NCBI GenBank assembly: GCA_025716815.1
Contig: JAIXMN010000048.1
Location: forward strand, 1 to 64,000
DNA: 64,000 nt
Source: Dichotomocladium elegans
Taxonomy: Eukaryota > Mucoromycota > Mucoromycetes > Mucorales > Lichtheimiaceae
Reading direction: 5' to 3'
Under the pieces are notes generated by a model, which had not been told where the DNA came from, ran no database searches, and saw nothing but the letters and a program-made list of their open reading frames with translations. How positions within the stretch are numbered: the first letter of the stretch is position 1; the number at the start of each line of letters is the position of its first letter. Made by a program: the position numbers and the translations under genes. This document shows positions 10,665 to 21,235 of the stretch, piece after piece.

Positions 10665-11431
10665 ATGTCAAACTGGAAGAACGTCAACAATTGGTAGGTC
10701 ATTTTGCGATTCGCACATGTATGCATAGCTGGACAAAACAGACACTCAACACACACACCCTTCTAAATAGGCATTGGTAAGTCTTGAGCTGCCCGCCACC
10801 TTCCCAACCCCCACCCCACCGCGACAATCGATCCCTCTATTTCCCTGGGGTTGCTCACGAGATCCCGGATCAACAGGACCAACAAGAATTGCCAAAGCTG
10901 GGCACAAAAGTATTTTGCTGAACAACTCGAGGGCCTCGAAGCAAAGCACGATGGCCACATTGTGCGAATCAGCAAGATGAACGAGTGCACGGGTGACGTT
11001 GACCTCAACCAGCGCAAAGGCAAGATAATCACCATTTACGACGTTGCGCTCAAGCTGAGCCTGGAAGGTAGTAAAATACATTGCCCTCCCTAAGAAATGG
11101 GGAAGATACACGGCGTTTCAGCCTAAAAAAAGCCATCCATATCTACAGGTACATTGGCGGACGGTACACCCATCACAGGCACACTGACCGTCCCTGAAGT
11201 GGCTCATGATTCGGACAAGGATGACTACGTGGTAGGTTTGATAAAAGAATGATTGAATGAAATATATTAAATACCGGGAATACAAGTTTGAAATCGCCAT
11301 CAGTGAAGACTCGCCGGCGAAGAGTGCAATCAAGCCTGTTATCCGAAAGCATCTTACTCCATTGCTCTGTGAAAAGTTCAGCAAGTTTGCTCCGGACATG
11401 ATTGCTAGTAAGTTCTTCTCCGTCCTTCTTG

Positions 11432-11464
<33 letters not shown>

Positions 11465-11620
11465 TGTTTTTGTTTGTTTGAATGCGTGTGTTCCTTAAGA
11501 GTGCAAGTGATTGACATTATCTATGCAACCCGCCCCTTTTTTTCAGCTCATGGTTCAGACGTTTACATCGATCCCTCCAAGCTCAATGATCCTGCGAGCT
11601 CTACAGGTGCTACTGTATAG
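10665..11620 (+). CDS. HCH1: Hsp90 co-chaperone, Hch1/Aha1 amino-terminal domain protein, six exons
   Basis: Exons 10665-10693, 10771-10776, 10877-11067, 11149-11231, 11287-11407 and 11547-11620 join to 167 residues. The start MSNWKNVNNWHWTNKNCQSW and the blocks GDVDLNQRKGKIITIYDV and GTLTVPEVAHD are characteristic of the Aha1 amino-terminal domain, which binds the Hsp90 middle domain and stimulates its ATPase. There is no second AHSA1 domain before the stop, so the product resembles short Hch1 rather than full-length Aha1. Exon 2 is only 6 nt and supplies the HW of the conserved NNWHW; skipping it would keep frame but lose those residues. Intron 5 carries a CT/GT microsatellite. Confidence 0.88.
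10771..10776 (+). other. 6-nt micro-exon of the HCH1-type gene
   Basis: The bases GCATTG lie between an upstream AAATAG acceptor and a downstream GTAAGT donor. With split codons on both sides they restore Trp-His-Trp, which is conserved in Aha1/Hch1 proteins. Confidence 0.75.
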
Positions 11621-11639
11621 AGTACCGATCACTTCGCAC

Positions 11640-13670
11640 ATGACTAGACCACGGATTCAATTCTATCATTTAGAGTAAATATTGCAGGTTACCCAAGACA
11701 GCATAAAAATCATAGTACAGTTCTTTTGTTTTATTGTCAACCCAGTTGGTGTGTATCAGTGAGAGAACGCAGTGGTTGTGGAGGTCTGAATGAGGAGCAT
11801 TGGCTTGTCTTGAAGACGCTACGTACAGAATACAGCAGAATGGATATAAGTCTTCACTTTCTGACATGTCCTCTTTATCTGCTTACATCATTTGGATTGA
11901 GACAATGATAATGATGATATTGAGCATTTTCGGTGGTTCCCTGCCGTAAACGCCGCCGCCGCATCGAGAGCTCATTAATACGCCGCCGGATGCTCTCGGA
12001 CATGGAGATGACTTTGCTATACTTTTTACGATCTTCGTACGAAGAGAGATTAGCTGCAAGCACTGAAATGCTGCTAGCTAAGGATGTGGCGGTGGCAGTA
12101 CAGGGCATCGAATGTATATATAAAAAAAAAAGAGCAAGAAGAGATGAAGAGCAATAGGGCTTTCCTACTGAGGCCCACATGCCTCTCCTAATAAACTGCA
12201 TGATCTGCTATGTATGATCCTTGCTCCACAGAACAGACAAGCTATGGAAACAAGCACCATACTGCGACCTGACTTCTTGTCTGCTACGCACTCACAGTAC
12301 GTGCGTGTGCATTTTCTTTAGAAAAAAAAAAGATATTTTCTTTGCATATACGTATGCGTTTTTTTTATGGGCTCGGATCCTTGAATAAAGGATACGTTGG
12401 AGTTTGAGAGTTACTTTCATGTATAGGAAAGTATTTAGACAAATACGGAAGATTGACGCTGGGGGGAGGGATTTACAATATTGCCACCTCCCCCTCACCA
12501 AGGTCACACAGACGCTGCTGACATTCATGCCCATGGTCGATGTATATGTATTGTCTAGCATATTTTGTAGGGGACGAACAAAACAGTCCATATTATATAG
12601 TTTTTGTCAGCTACCCAAGTTCATACGTAGAACAGCATACGCATATATGCACATATATACACGTTTAGCGGGACCGAACAAGATCAGGAAACGCAGTCTG
12701 AAACACGGCCACATGGTTGATCCCAAAATCTCGACCAGGCCAGCTTTTGACAGTACCCACCCTCCTGCATATCTGGGGAGAGAGCGAGAGAGAGCACCCG
12801 CACCGATTTTGTATGAAGCATATACATACATATTTCTCCGGGGTGAACCACACCAACTTTGGCTTGCTATCTCTATCTTTTTTTTTTTTAGTTGTGTGAA
12901 CAGAAAATATCGTACAGTGAGGGAGGCAACATAAATGGATTTTTTTTTCTTGCACCGCAGGACCAGAATACTAAAGCAGCAGTATGCTTCGAAGATGGAC
13001 GCTTCTTGTAATACCCTCCCACGGAGAGAGACAGAGAGTCCTTTTGGCTGTCCTAGTGGAACAAAAAGATTAGCTATTTCGGGCACGAAACTGCGCATGA
13101 TTACGTAGTGTCGGGAACGATAGCACGCGCGCAAACCCATATCGGGATATGGAGAGACCGCCACCGGGGATGCTGGTCGATCCACAGTACCGCACTGCTT
13201 GCTCGGTCAGCCGTATTTTATCTACCTATCTGCGTACTTGAAGGACCGCATGACGTTTGCAACATAGATAAGCACTGTACTGTAAAAATAGAGCCCCTTG
13301 ACCTTGCTTTACAGAAAACGGGGTGGGGAAAGAGGGTGCTGGGGTGTGAGCGAACGGTTTACCACCATTTTTAACGTCTCCCACACTTCGTACAAAGATA
13401 GGGTTTTACGTGGACGAGAGCGGGATGGGGGGGGGGAAAAAGGGGGACGATAACTCGTCGTGCTGTATCGGTGGATGTAAATATATCAAAGCAAATCATA
13501 TTTCTTTTATTGAACTGTACAGTTGCCTTTTGAAATAAGCAAGAAAGGCAATATAACGGACGGCGACGCAAAGTAAACCGGCGCTGGCTGCTGTGGGAGG
13601 GTATGCGGATAGTTATAGATAGAGATAATATATAAAGAAAAGGAGGGGTTGGATAGAGATGGATTTCAGA
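11640..13670. other. Intergenic, about 2 kb
   Basis: No recognised gene. A minus-strand frame ending at 11875 contains KKYSKVISMSESIRRRINEL and could be a small helical protein of about 77 residues (ATG near 12107), but nothing supports a function. The frames at 12404-12934 (plus) and 12607-13185 (minus) overlap each other, are rich in aromatic and basic residues, and look like chance readings of AT-rich spacer with poly-A/T tracts. Confidence 0.3.
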
Positions 13671-13679
13671 GGATGTTGT

Positions 13680-14710
13680 TCATAAGAAGATCGGTAGATC
13701 CCAGCCCTTGATAAGCGGATCATTGAAGCGAAGGCCCATGTCAAGCTTATTGATAGCCAAGACATCTTCCTCATCCAGCTTCCAGTTGAGAGCGTCGAGG
13801 TTGTTCTTCATGCGCTCGACGCTCGTCGTCTTGGGGACCACACCCACGTTCCGTTCGAGAGACCAGCGAAGGGCGACCTGCTGCGGAGACCGGTTGTACT
13901 TTGCAGCGATCTCCTTGATGACCGGGTTGGAAAAGAGCGACTCAACGGATTTGGCATGTTTGAGACCGCCCGCAGCAAAAGATGCAGGTCCGAAAGACGA
14001 GTAGGCTGTGACAGCAATGCCCTGTCGCTGCACCCATTCGACATACTGCTGCTGCTGGAGGTAAGGATGAAGTTCGATCTGGAGAAGCGAAGGCGGGATC
14101 TTGCAGTAGGCAAGCATGTCCATCAGCATCTGTGCGTTAAAGTTGGAGATCCCAATGTTCCGGACAAGGCCCTCTTCAACCAATGCCTCCATCTGCGCCC
14201 AGGTTTCATGCATCGGCACACGGGCACGTGTCACCTGCGTCTTGCCCGGAAGACACCAGCCAGGAGGATATTTCTGCTCAATGGGAACGTATTCAAGAGC
14301 AGTAGGAACTAGTTGCGAGTTTAGCCCAAAAAGAAGGGAGTGGGGTCTCAACAGCGCACGCATATCACTAACTCACAGTGGACGAGATACATGTCAATGT
14401 AATCCAAGCCAAGGTCATCAAGGCTCTTCTGGACGCCAGCCCGGACATTGCCGTGGAAGGTGCACCAAAGCTTGGAGATGACAAAGATCTCCTTTCGGGT
14501 CACAATGCCATCTTTGATAGCCATACGGATCCCGTCGCCAACTTCTTTCTCATTGTAGTAATTTGCGCCGCCGTCGAAAAGTCGGTAGCCGACCTTGATG
14601 GCATTGTAGATGACTTCCGCCGTGGCCTCTCTGTCGATTTTTGCGCAGCCAAAGCCAATCAAGGGCATTTTGTCGCCGGAGGGGTTCAGAGTCGCGAATT
14701 CGATGGTCAT
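13680..14710 (-). CDS. Aldo/keto reductase, D-xylose reductase-like
   Basis: Exons 14710-14377 and 14308-13680 join across a 68-bp GT-AG intron to 320 residues, the standard size for AKR2-type reductases. The catalytic tetrad is visible as Asp46 (RLFDGG), Tyr51, Lys80 (ISKLW) and His111 (YLVHFP). The block EYVPIEQKYPPGW and the NADPH-binding VVPKTTSVERMKNN match fungal xylose reductases, which reduce D-xylose to xylitol with NAD(P)H in the cytosol. Related enzymes also act on glycerol, arabinose or carbonyls, so substrate is inferred only. GISNF and LLQIELHPYLQQ barrel motifs are intact. The nearest gene, on the other strand, is over 2 kb away. Confidence 0.92.
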
Positions 14711-15941
14711 CTGCTGCTGTAGTTTGGTGAGACGAGAGGGGAATGCAGAAATAATAATAATAATAAGAAAAAGACGGAGGCCGGAGGGAGGGTTTTATAA
14801 TTTTCAAACGAAATCAACTTCTTCGGTTAAAGTGGGGGAGAGAAGAGGGGGGACGTGTGTTTGTACTAAACAGATTCTGGGCTTCCTTTTCGTGGCATTA
14901 TTATAGCGTGGATCGCGGCTGATAAGAACACTTCCTTGCTTCCATGGCCCATCATCGATAGCGCATACCCGGATATGGAAACCTGTGATGACAAGGTTTG
15001 TGATTTTGGGGTTTCTGCGCGCGGCTCTCTGATGTGTGCGTGTGCGTATATTGCAATAGGCTCTGAGTTTTATTTCTACCAATGCACCCACCTCAGGGGC
15101 AGTCAACTTATCGCCGGTTATGGATCCCCCATATCGGGTATTTGGGCATTTTACAATCCCAAATATCGCTGTATGTACCTTATCGATTGTGATGCGATTG
15201 ATAAACTGCATTTTCAAATAGACTCAGGGCCATGACATAATTGATATCTTTCTGGGAGGAATGCGTGTATGCGTATGTACGTACGTATGTGTGTGTGTGG
15301 ACGCGACAGAGAGAGAGACACAGAAAGAGTGTCCCCTTGCTCTATGAGATATGCCTTTGTGTGTTTTACATCCCAAAACCCTGAAGGCAACATCACATGG
15401 AAAGGTAGAAAGTCAGAATTGAACAAGCTTTCCATCCCTCTCTCCCCCCACCCACCCGCGGGGACTCTGTTTGATATTGCTATCGATAAGAGACGTTCAT
15501 GATCGGGTTGTGATTACAAGAGTTGCGGCGGTTATATCCTGTTTGGACTGGAAGACCCTATATGTTCGGTGGAGACATCGGTGTTGTTGTTTGTGAGGAT
15601 CGCTTGGTCTTGGCCAGTCACCTGAGCCAATGGCAGAAACTCTATTCATTTGATTTTATTGATGATTATACTTTTTTGTAAATTAGATTCCGTCTGTTTT
15701 ACAGAACTTGTGAGATTCTCTCCCTCCCCCCTCCCTTGACGTTTATCAGTCAGATCAACCAGACCGTAAGTTCACAGAATCTAATTAAGACTACCTATCT
15801 GATGTACAACAGTATTTGCTTGCATCGCTTATGTCATTTTATCCTGCACATACGACCAGTCACCGGAAGACACCAAGTTAATTCTTTCTCAGTTTTTCTT
15901 TGATCTTTTTGATTTCCGCCGATCGAAAGAGCCAGAAAAAA

Positions 15942-15942
15942 T

Positions 15943-15982
<40 letters not shown>
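15942..15982. repeat. (CA)n microsatellite
   Basis: About 20 uninterrupted CA units in an intergenic region. Confidence 0.9.
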
Positions 15983-15984
<2 letters not shown>

Positions 15985-17204
15985 GTCCCCCTATGGATGC
16001 ACGCCCCACCCACCCGTGTTACTCCGCCAAGTAACTTGTCAGAAATCCCCAATGCCGTGGGACTGATCACATGGTCGTTTCCCCCCCCCTCCCCAGAGCA
16101 ATGTCGTCATTAAATATCAAAGTTAGCCCCAGGAGGTTCGGCGATCAAAGAAAAAAAAGCAGCGGGGATGCGTCAGCGCCCAGCTTCTTTTCCACGAAAA
16201 TACAAAAGTCTCGATGCTGGGGCCAACAACAACAACAACAATAATAATAATAACAATAACAGGGCTGAGTCCAGTAGGAGGTTGCGGTATTTTACCTTGA
16301 GAAAGCAGGCGTCTTTATTAACTACAAACTATACAAATTTCCTAGATAGGATCCCACCGGGGAGGGAGAGCATTACGGGATATTTTTTTCCCTACTCCCG
16401 CACCGTGAAAGACGGGCGATGATGATAAAAAAGGATCAGGGGTAAAGCACAGGGTCTATGGTTTTTCATGCGTGAAACACTGGACCCCTCTCCTTGTAGC
16501 GACGCTCGTTCCGTTTTTTAATTTGACCCAGCACATTTGTCCCACTCTTCTCCCTCTCTCTTTCCCCAATGAGCATGCACCGCATAACTCTGCTTTTACA
16601 CGCCAACCATCAACCGACAGATAGGTTGTGGAATCTTATTCCTTCCATTTTCCCGTCCTGCGTGCATACCTTTCTACTTTTGCACGGACCGAAAAAATGG
16701 ATTCGGATTCCATGCGTAGTCGGACATTAAATGGTCCCCTCCCCCCCATCCCACCCGCCCGCTGATGACGACATGGATGCAGAGCGCCCGTCCCGCAGCA
16801 GATGAGAGAAATGGGCATAGTCATGTGATTTGTTCAGGAACGAAGGAAAGCAGGACTGTAGAGAAAGCGAGGGACAGGGAGTTAGAGCCGATGCGGGGGA
16901 TTGCAAGGACACTTCGTGCCTCATTCTCAGTACATTCAAGCGTGATACAATAAGGAAATGATGGCTCTTGAATTAAACTTATTACACCACTCAATACCAT
17001 CTCAGCTTTCGTAAAACCATGCATTGTAATCTTCTTCTATGAGAAACGATGCTATTATTGTTAGCAAGCATGAAACGAAAACTTCTAGGTTTATTGTTTT
17101 ATGGTTATACCTAGTAGCATTCATGACTCATAGTTGGGCTCATCCAACTGACAGCTTACTGCGAGTTACGCTTCTGCTCTTCCATACAGTACCATATGCT
17201 ATTC

Positions 17205-17285
17205 ACCGTTTTCCAAAATCAAAGTCGCTGTTTGCATAGAAATATTTACGCGCAATGACAAAGCATATGTCGCATGCACACGGCG
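17205..17285. repeat. Dispersed repeat, copy C (partial)
   Basis: Shares with copy A the GTTTTCCAAAAT..AAGTCG block and the TTTACGC.C(A)ATGACAAAGCA.ATGTCGCA block, with the middle shortened. Confidence 0.5.
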
Positions 17286-19290
17286 AAAAATGATGAAGCG
17301 ACCTAACACCTTTCTGTCTGCTGTAGAATCCCGTAACTTGGTAAGCCATGGAGAGATGTCAAGGGAGATAACCCGGATCACTTGGGTGGGGCCACGACTT
17401 GGCTGCTCTTTGGGCAGGGCCTTCCCCTCATTCTTTTGCTTTTTGCGTCGCCTGTCCTTGCTCCCTAACGTTGCTTCACCCATCCACCCGCCGTGGATAT
17501 CGCCATGTGCACATCTGGATACGCCTCGTGGGAACCCGGATTGGTAAGTCAAAGTGTATGCCAATTTCATAAACGAATTTCAGCTTGGAAATGAAGTACT
17601 CACTGTTGACCCTGTTGCTTCCTGCACAATAGACCATTTCTGCCACAATACTTTGATCATGAAGATACCATTATTCTCTTGATATAGATTACGCCGGCAA
17701 CTAAAAAAGATGCCAGCGGATGTATGTTTTTGCAAATAGAACCACAGAGGAAGAGTTTCTTGCAGCAATATTCACCCTGATGTCGAAATCCTGTTACGAG
17801 ATACAAAAAAGCCTGGAACTGCTGGTGTAAGCTATGGGGACAATGGTATATAGCTAATGGCTTTCTCTCGTGGGGGGCTGTGGTTGTGGTAAAACTGCGA
17901 GCAGGTGCAGGAACATTGGGCTAGCAATAATGAGGAAGACTTGGGGGTGACCTGAACAAACGTCCAGCCTATCGCAGCCAGTATGCCTTTTTTTTTTGTT
18001 TGTGCGCTGCACTTAGTCCCTCTCCACCCAGATGCGTAAAAAAAATTCTGACGTCCCTATAAGATATATGCACCCTTAAGTATGTGCTGCTTCGATGCGG
18101 AAAGAAGCTTCTAATCGAAGTTAGTACACCGTCGATGAACGAATTCCCCCCCCTACCTGCTTCCATAATCAATAAGAATCGTTTCAAATCAATAGATTCT
18201 GTTCAGGACACTGTATTCAATCTTTTGCTCCGCTAGAGAACGTAGCCGAGAATAGGCACAAGTAAAAGTATATTAGTGGAACTAAAATTCCTGATGGATT
18301 ACTACTATCGACGTGCTAAATCGAGGATTAGCCTGGTCATTACGCGGTGCCTAATATGAAATACGCTCATAATATGGATCCCTGGGATAGCCTAAAAGAC
18401 ATGGTGCTACTTTGTGCCCACACAACTCCCCCCCCTTTTCCGCTTTCTTTGCCCATTGACCCGTCGCAGGAGAATTCAGCAGCAAACTGGCTAAAAACCA
18501 GAAGGTATGTAATGCTGGAGAGGTCAACGGTTCATGCTACTGCTAACACGAGCTTGGTTCGAAATGAATGTTTTGACCTGCGCGCGCACAAGCAATGAAC
18601 CCCAACGCCCACGACATGCGTCGGGGTCTCAAGATGGATAAACACAGGACGTCCCGAGAGGCATTTTTTGTCCATGATCGATTCCCTTTTCGGCTTGTGT
18701 TTGCAAAAGCATTGACCCGCTACTATGGACTGAATCGACAGAGCACGGTAGGAAAACACCCACACACCCACACACACCACAGAGAGAGAGTTTTCTGAGA
18801 CCCGGTGCTCAGGAGCAGAGAGCACAGCCGGAGGTGAGCAAACAGCGGGAAAGAATAGAAGATCTTATCCAATAATAATCGGCTCAGACCACATGGCGCC
18901 ACGCACAACTCGCCCGCGGCAAAGAGGGGAATTCATTTTCAACCATGCGTTTTTTTTTTGCCACTATCTCCTCCGTCGTTTCGCAGTTAAACCAAAAAGG
19001 TACTCGCCTCTGTCCTCTCAATGGCTTACTCTCTTTCCGACCAAGGAAGCGAACTGCCAAGTATGTAGGAATGCGCGTGTGTGGAGAAGGAAATGCAGTT
19101 CAACTGCGGACAGATGGGTGTCTCAGAAAAAAAGGGATAAAAAATTTAATTGGATGATATTCATCACGAGGGTTTCCCCTTTTATCAAGAGAGATTATTT
19201 ATTTTTCCCCATGTTTCTTCTTCATTTCTACCATCCTCTCTCGTCGTTTTTTTTTTTTTTTTGCGCCATTGTTCTGTCGAATACCTCCTC

Positions 19291-20913
19291 ATGAAATTCG
19301 CTAAGCAAATCGAGCATGCGTCGCTCGACCTTCCGGAGGACTGGCGCCCTCACTTAATCCACTACAAGATGCTCAAGAAATCGATCCGGCCCGTGGTAGA
19401 CGAGTTGCAGACGCAAGGACTTTTAAACCAGGGGATGGTATTTGCATATCAGTTTGATGGTAAATACCCTTTTCCATGCTTGCACGCACATGCACATACA
19501 TACGCATTCGGGGCTTTGCTTTTCTCTTTTTTATGAATTCAGCCGGAGAAAGATCAGCTCAATCTATTTTCTGCACGCGCACCTCTCGCGGCTTTTTAAC
19601 ACCTAACAGGCGACGCACACAATCCACAACCATGCATCCAACTGTCGCTGGACGAAGCAGCCCGTCTTAACTTGCATCATGCAACAGATACCCCGACAGA
19701 GACCACCACCATCAAGATCCGGCTTCTCAAAGACTCCGAGTTTTTTCACCTCCTGATTCAGGGCATCGCGCAGGCCGCCTTGCTTTACACAGCCGAACAA
19801 AAACGATTCTTCGGGGATGTCAAAGAACTCGGGGCACAACTCGCAAATGTTGTGAGTTTGTTCAATCAAAGAGAGAAAGAAGAGTCGAGACTCATTCTGA
19901 TCTGTGGCTTTTTCTTGCGCCCATAGTCGTCGCCACAGAAACAAAAAGAGATGTACACATGGCGAGAAATTCTCAAGGTCTACATGGATGCGTCTGTCTT
20001 TGAAATTACCAAAACCGAATACAATGCCCAGTCCTTCGAGCGAAGCAAGCAGCACTTGACATGGTTTAAGGACGAGCTGCAGCGGATCGGGCTGGTACGT
20101 GTGATACATCTATGCACTTGATCAAACATAGACGCACACACACATAAAGACTGACTTTGTCGGATACCAGGCACGAAAACTTGGATCAAAGCGGTCGCGC
20201 CAGGTGTTGAAGCGGTTTATCGACCTGAATGCACAACTCGTCGACTTCAAATGGCTTTATGCCTTGAACCATATGGCGATCGTCAAGATTCTCAAGAAGC
20301 ATGACAAACGGAGCGGATTAACGTAAGAGATAAGAACTGCAACATTTGCGGACGGCTTATGGTCGCTCTCTGCTTAACTTGATCAGGGCGAAGACCGAAT
20401 TCCCCGCATTTGCCAAAGCCAATGCTGTCATTGTTGAAAATGTACTCTCGTCACTCTACTCTGCTCTTATTTCCCAGCTTGTCTCGGTTGTTCCACAGCT
20501 AGACAATCATTCCTGTCCGATTTGTTACAGCAAGTATTTTTTCTTTCTTCTTAAAAAAAAAATATTGGAAAAAGCTTACGCTTAGCGTTCACATGCTTTG
20601 TCCAGGCATTGCATGGCGTCCCATTCGACTTGAATGCAGCCACGTGTTCTGCGTGCGGTGTCTTATAAAGGCACACAAGAAGAAGCTCTTCGACTGCCCT
20701 ATCTGCCGGCACAAGAATGCGGTGGGCAACGCCGATTCAGACAATCTCGACAAAGGCCTTCAGAATTTCATGCTGCTCTATTTCCCGCGCGAGATCAAGG
20801 AGAAGAGACGTGAGAATGAAAAGGAACAGGCCATGATCGATATGGAGGCCATCAACCGAAGGGCCTGGACACGGTACTCTAATAACCAAAAGGAACTCTG
20901 TGTCATCATGTGA
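19291..20913 (+). CDS. SPX-domain RING-finger protein (putative E3 ubiquitin ligase) with CaaX-like tail
   Basis: Exons 19291-19459, 19610-19851, 19927-20094, 20171-20322, 20387-20529 and 20606-20913 give 393 residues. An SPX domain fills the amino-terminal half: MKFAKQIEHASL at the start, a KIRLLKDSEFFHLL block and a basic helix KRSRQVLKRFIDLNAQLVDF. SPX domains bind inositol pyrophosphates to sense phosphate. A C3HC4 RING follows, CPICYS at 287-292 then ECSHVFCVRCL and CPICRHKN. SPX-RING ligases of this layout in other fungi are tied to phosphate homeostasis. Intron 5 has a GC donor (GCAAGT), and only that junction gives CPICYSIAWRPIRLECSH. The protein ends ELCVIM, a possible prenylation signal that could place it on membranes. 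A dispersed repeat begins about 70 bp after the stop. Confidence 0.88.
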
Positions 20914-20984
20914 CATTGTTTCTGCATCAGTCCCATAGCAACCCTAACCGCATCTTCCTGTACCACCTAAACGTTACTACGTAC

Positions 20985-21235
20985 GTAATATATCCCAAAA
21001 TTGAGAGTCGTGTCCTGGCACTTGTGAAGTCGCAGGACCACACAATAGAACTCGGGTTTTGCCCAGAAATCTTTACGCATGGATGACAAAGCAAATGTCG
21101 CCCAAAAGAAAAGCGTTCATTCTTTTACTACGCCGGGCAAGGCTATGTCGTTGATGAGGAAATGCACTCTCTTTAATCCGTCTGTTACTCATACAAAGTA
21201 TCTGCGTAGTCTATCTTTGAGGGTGCTCATTTCCA
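20985..21235. repeat. Dispersed repeat, copy B
   Basis: Matches copy A along about 250 bp, including CCAGAAA.CTTTACGCA, GATGACAAAGCAAATGTCGC, GTTGATGAGGAAATG and the AGTATCTGCGTAGTCTATCTT region. It lies just after the SPX-RING gene and may supply part of its 3' untranslated region. Confidence 0.6.

Larger units (their letters stand above)
14711..19290. other. Gene-poor stretch with microsatellites and repeat copies
   Basis: About 4.6 kb without a supportable gene. It holds a (CA)n tract at about 15942-15982, a CAA/ATA tract at about 16227-16262, a GC-rich module at 17335-17545 ending in GGTAAGTC, and the partial dispersed repeat at 17205-17285. Frames here are short, overlapping and on both strands. 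The last few hundred bases, with long pyrimidine runs, look like the leader of the SPX-RING gene. Confidence 0.4.

Noticed and set aside
12404..13185. Two overlapping frames of 176 and 192 codons on opposite strands
   Set aside because: No motif, no splice logic, mutual overlap and AT-tract composition point to chance.
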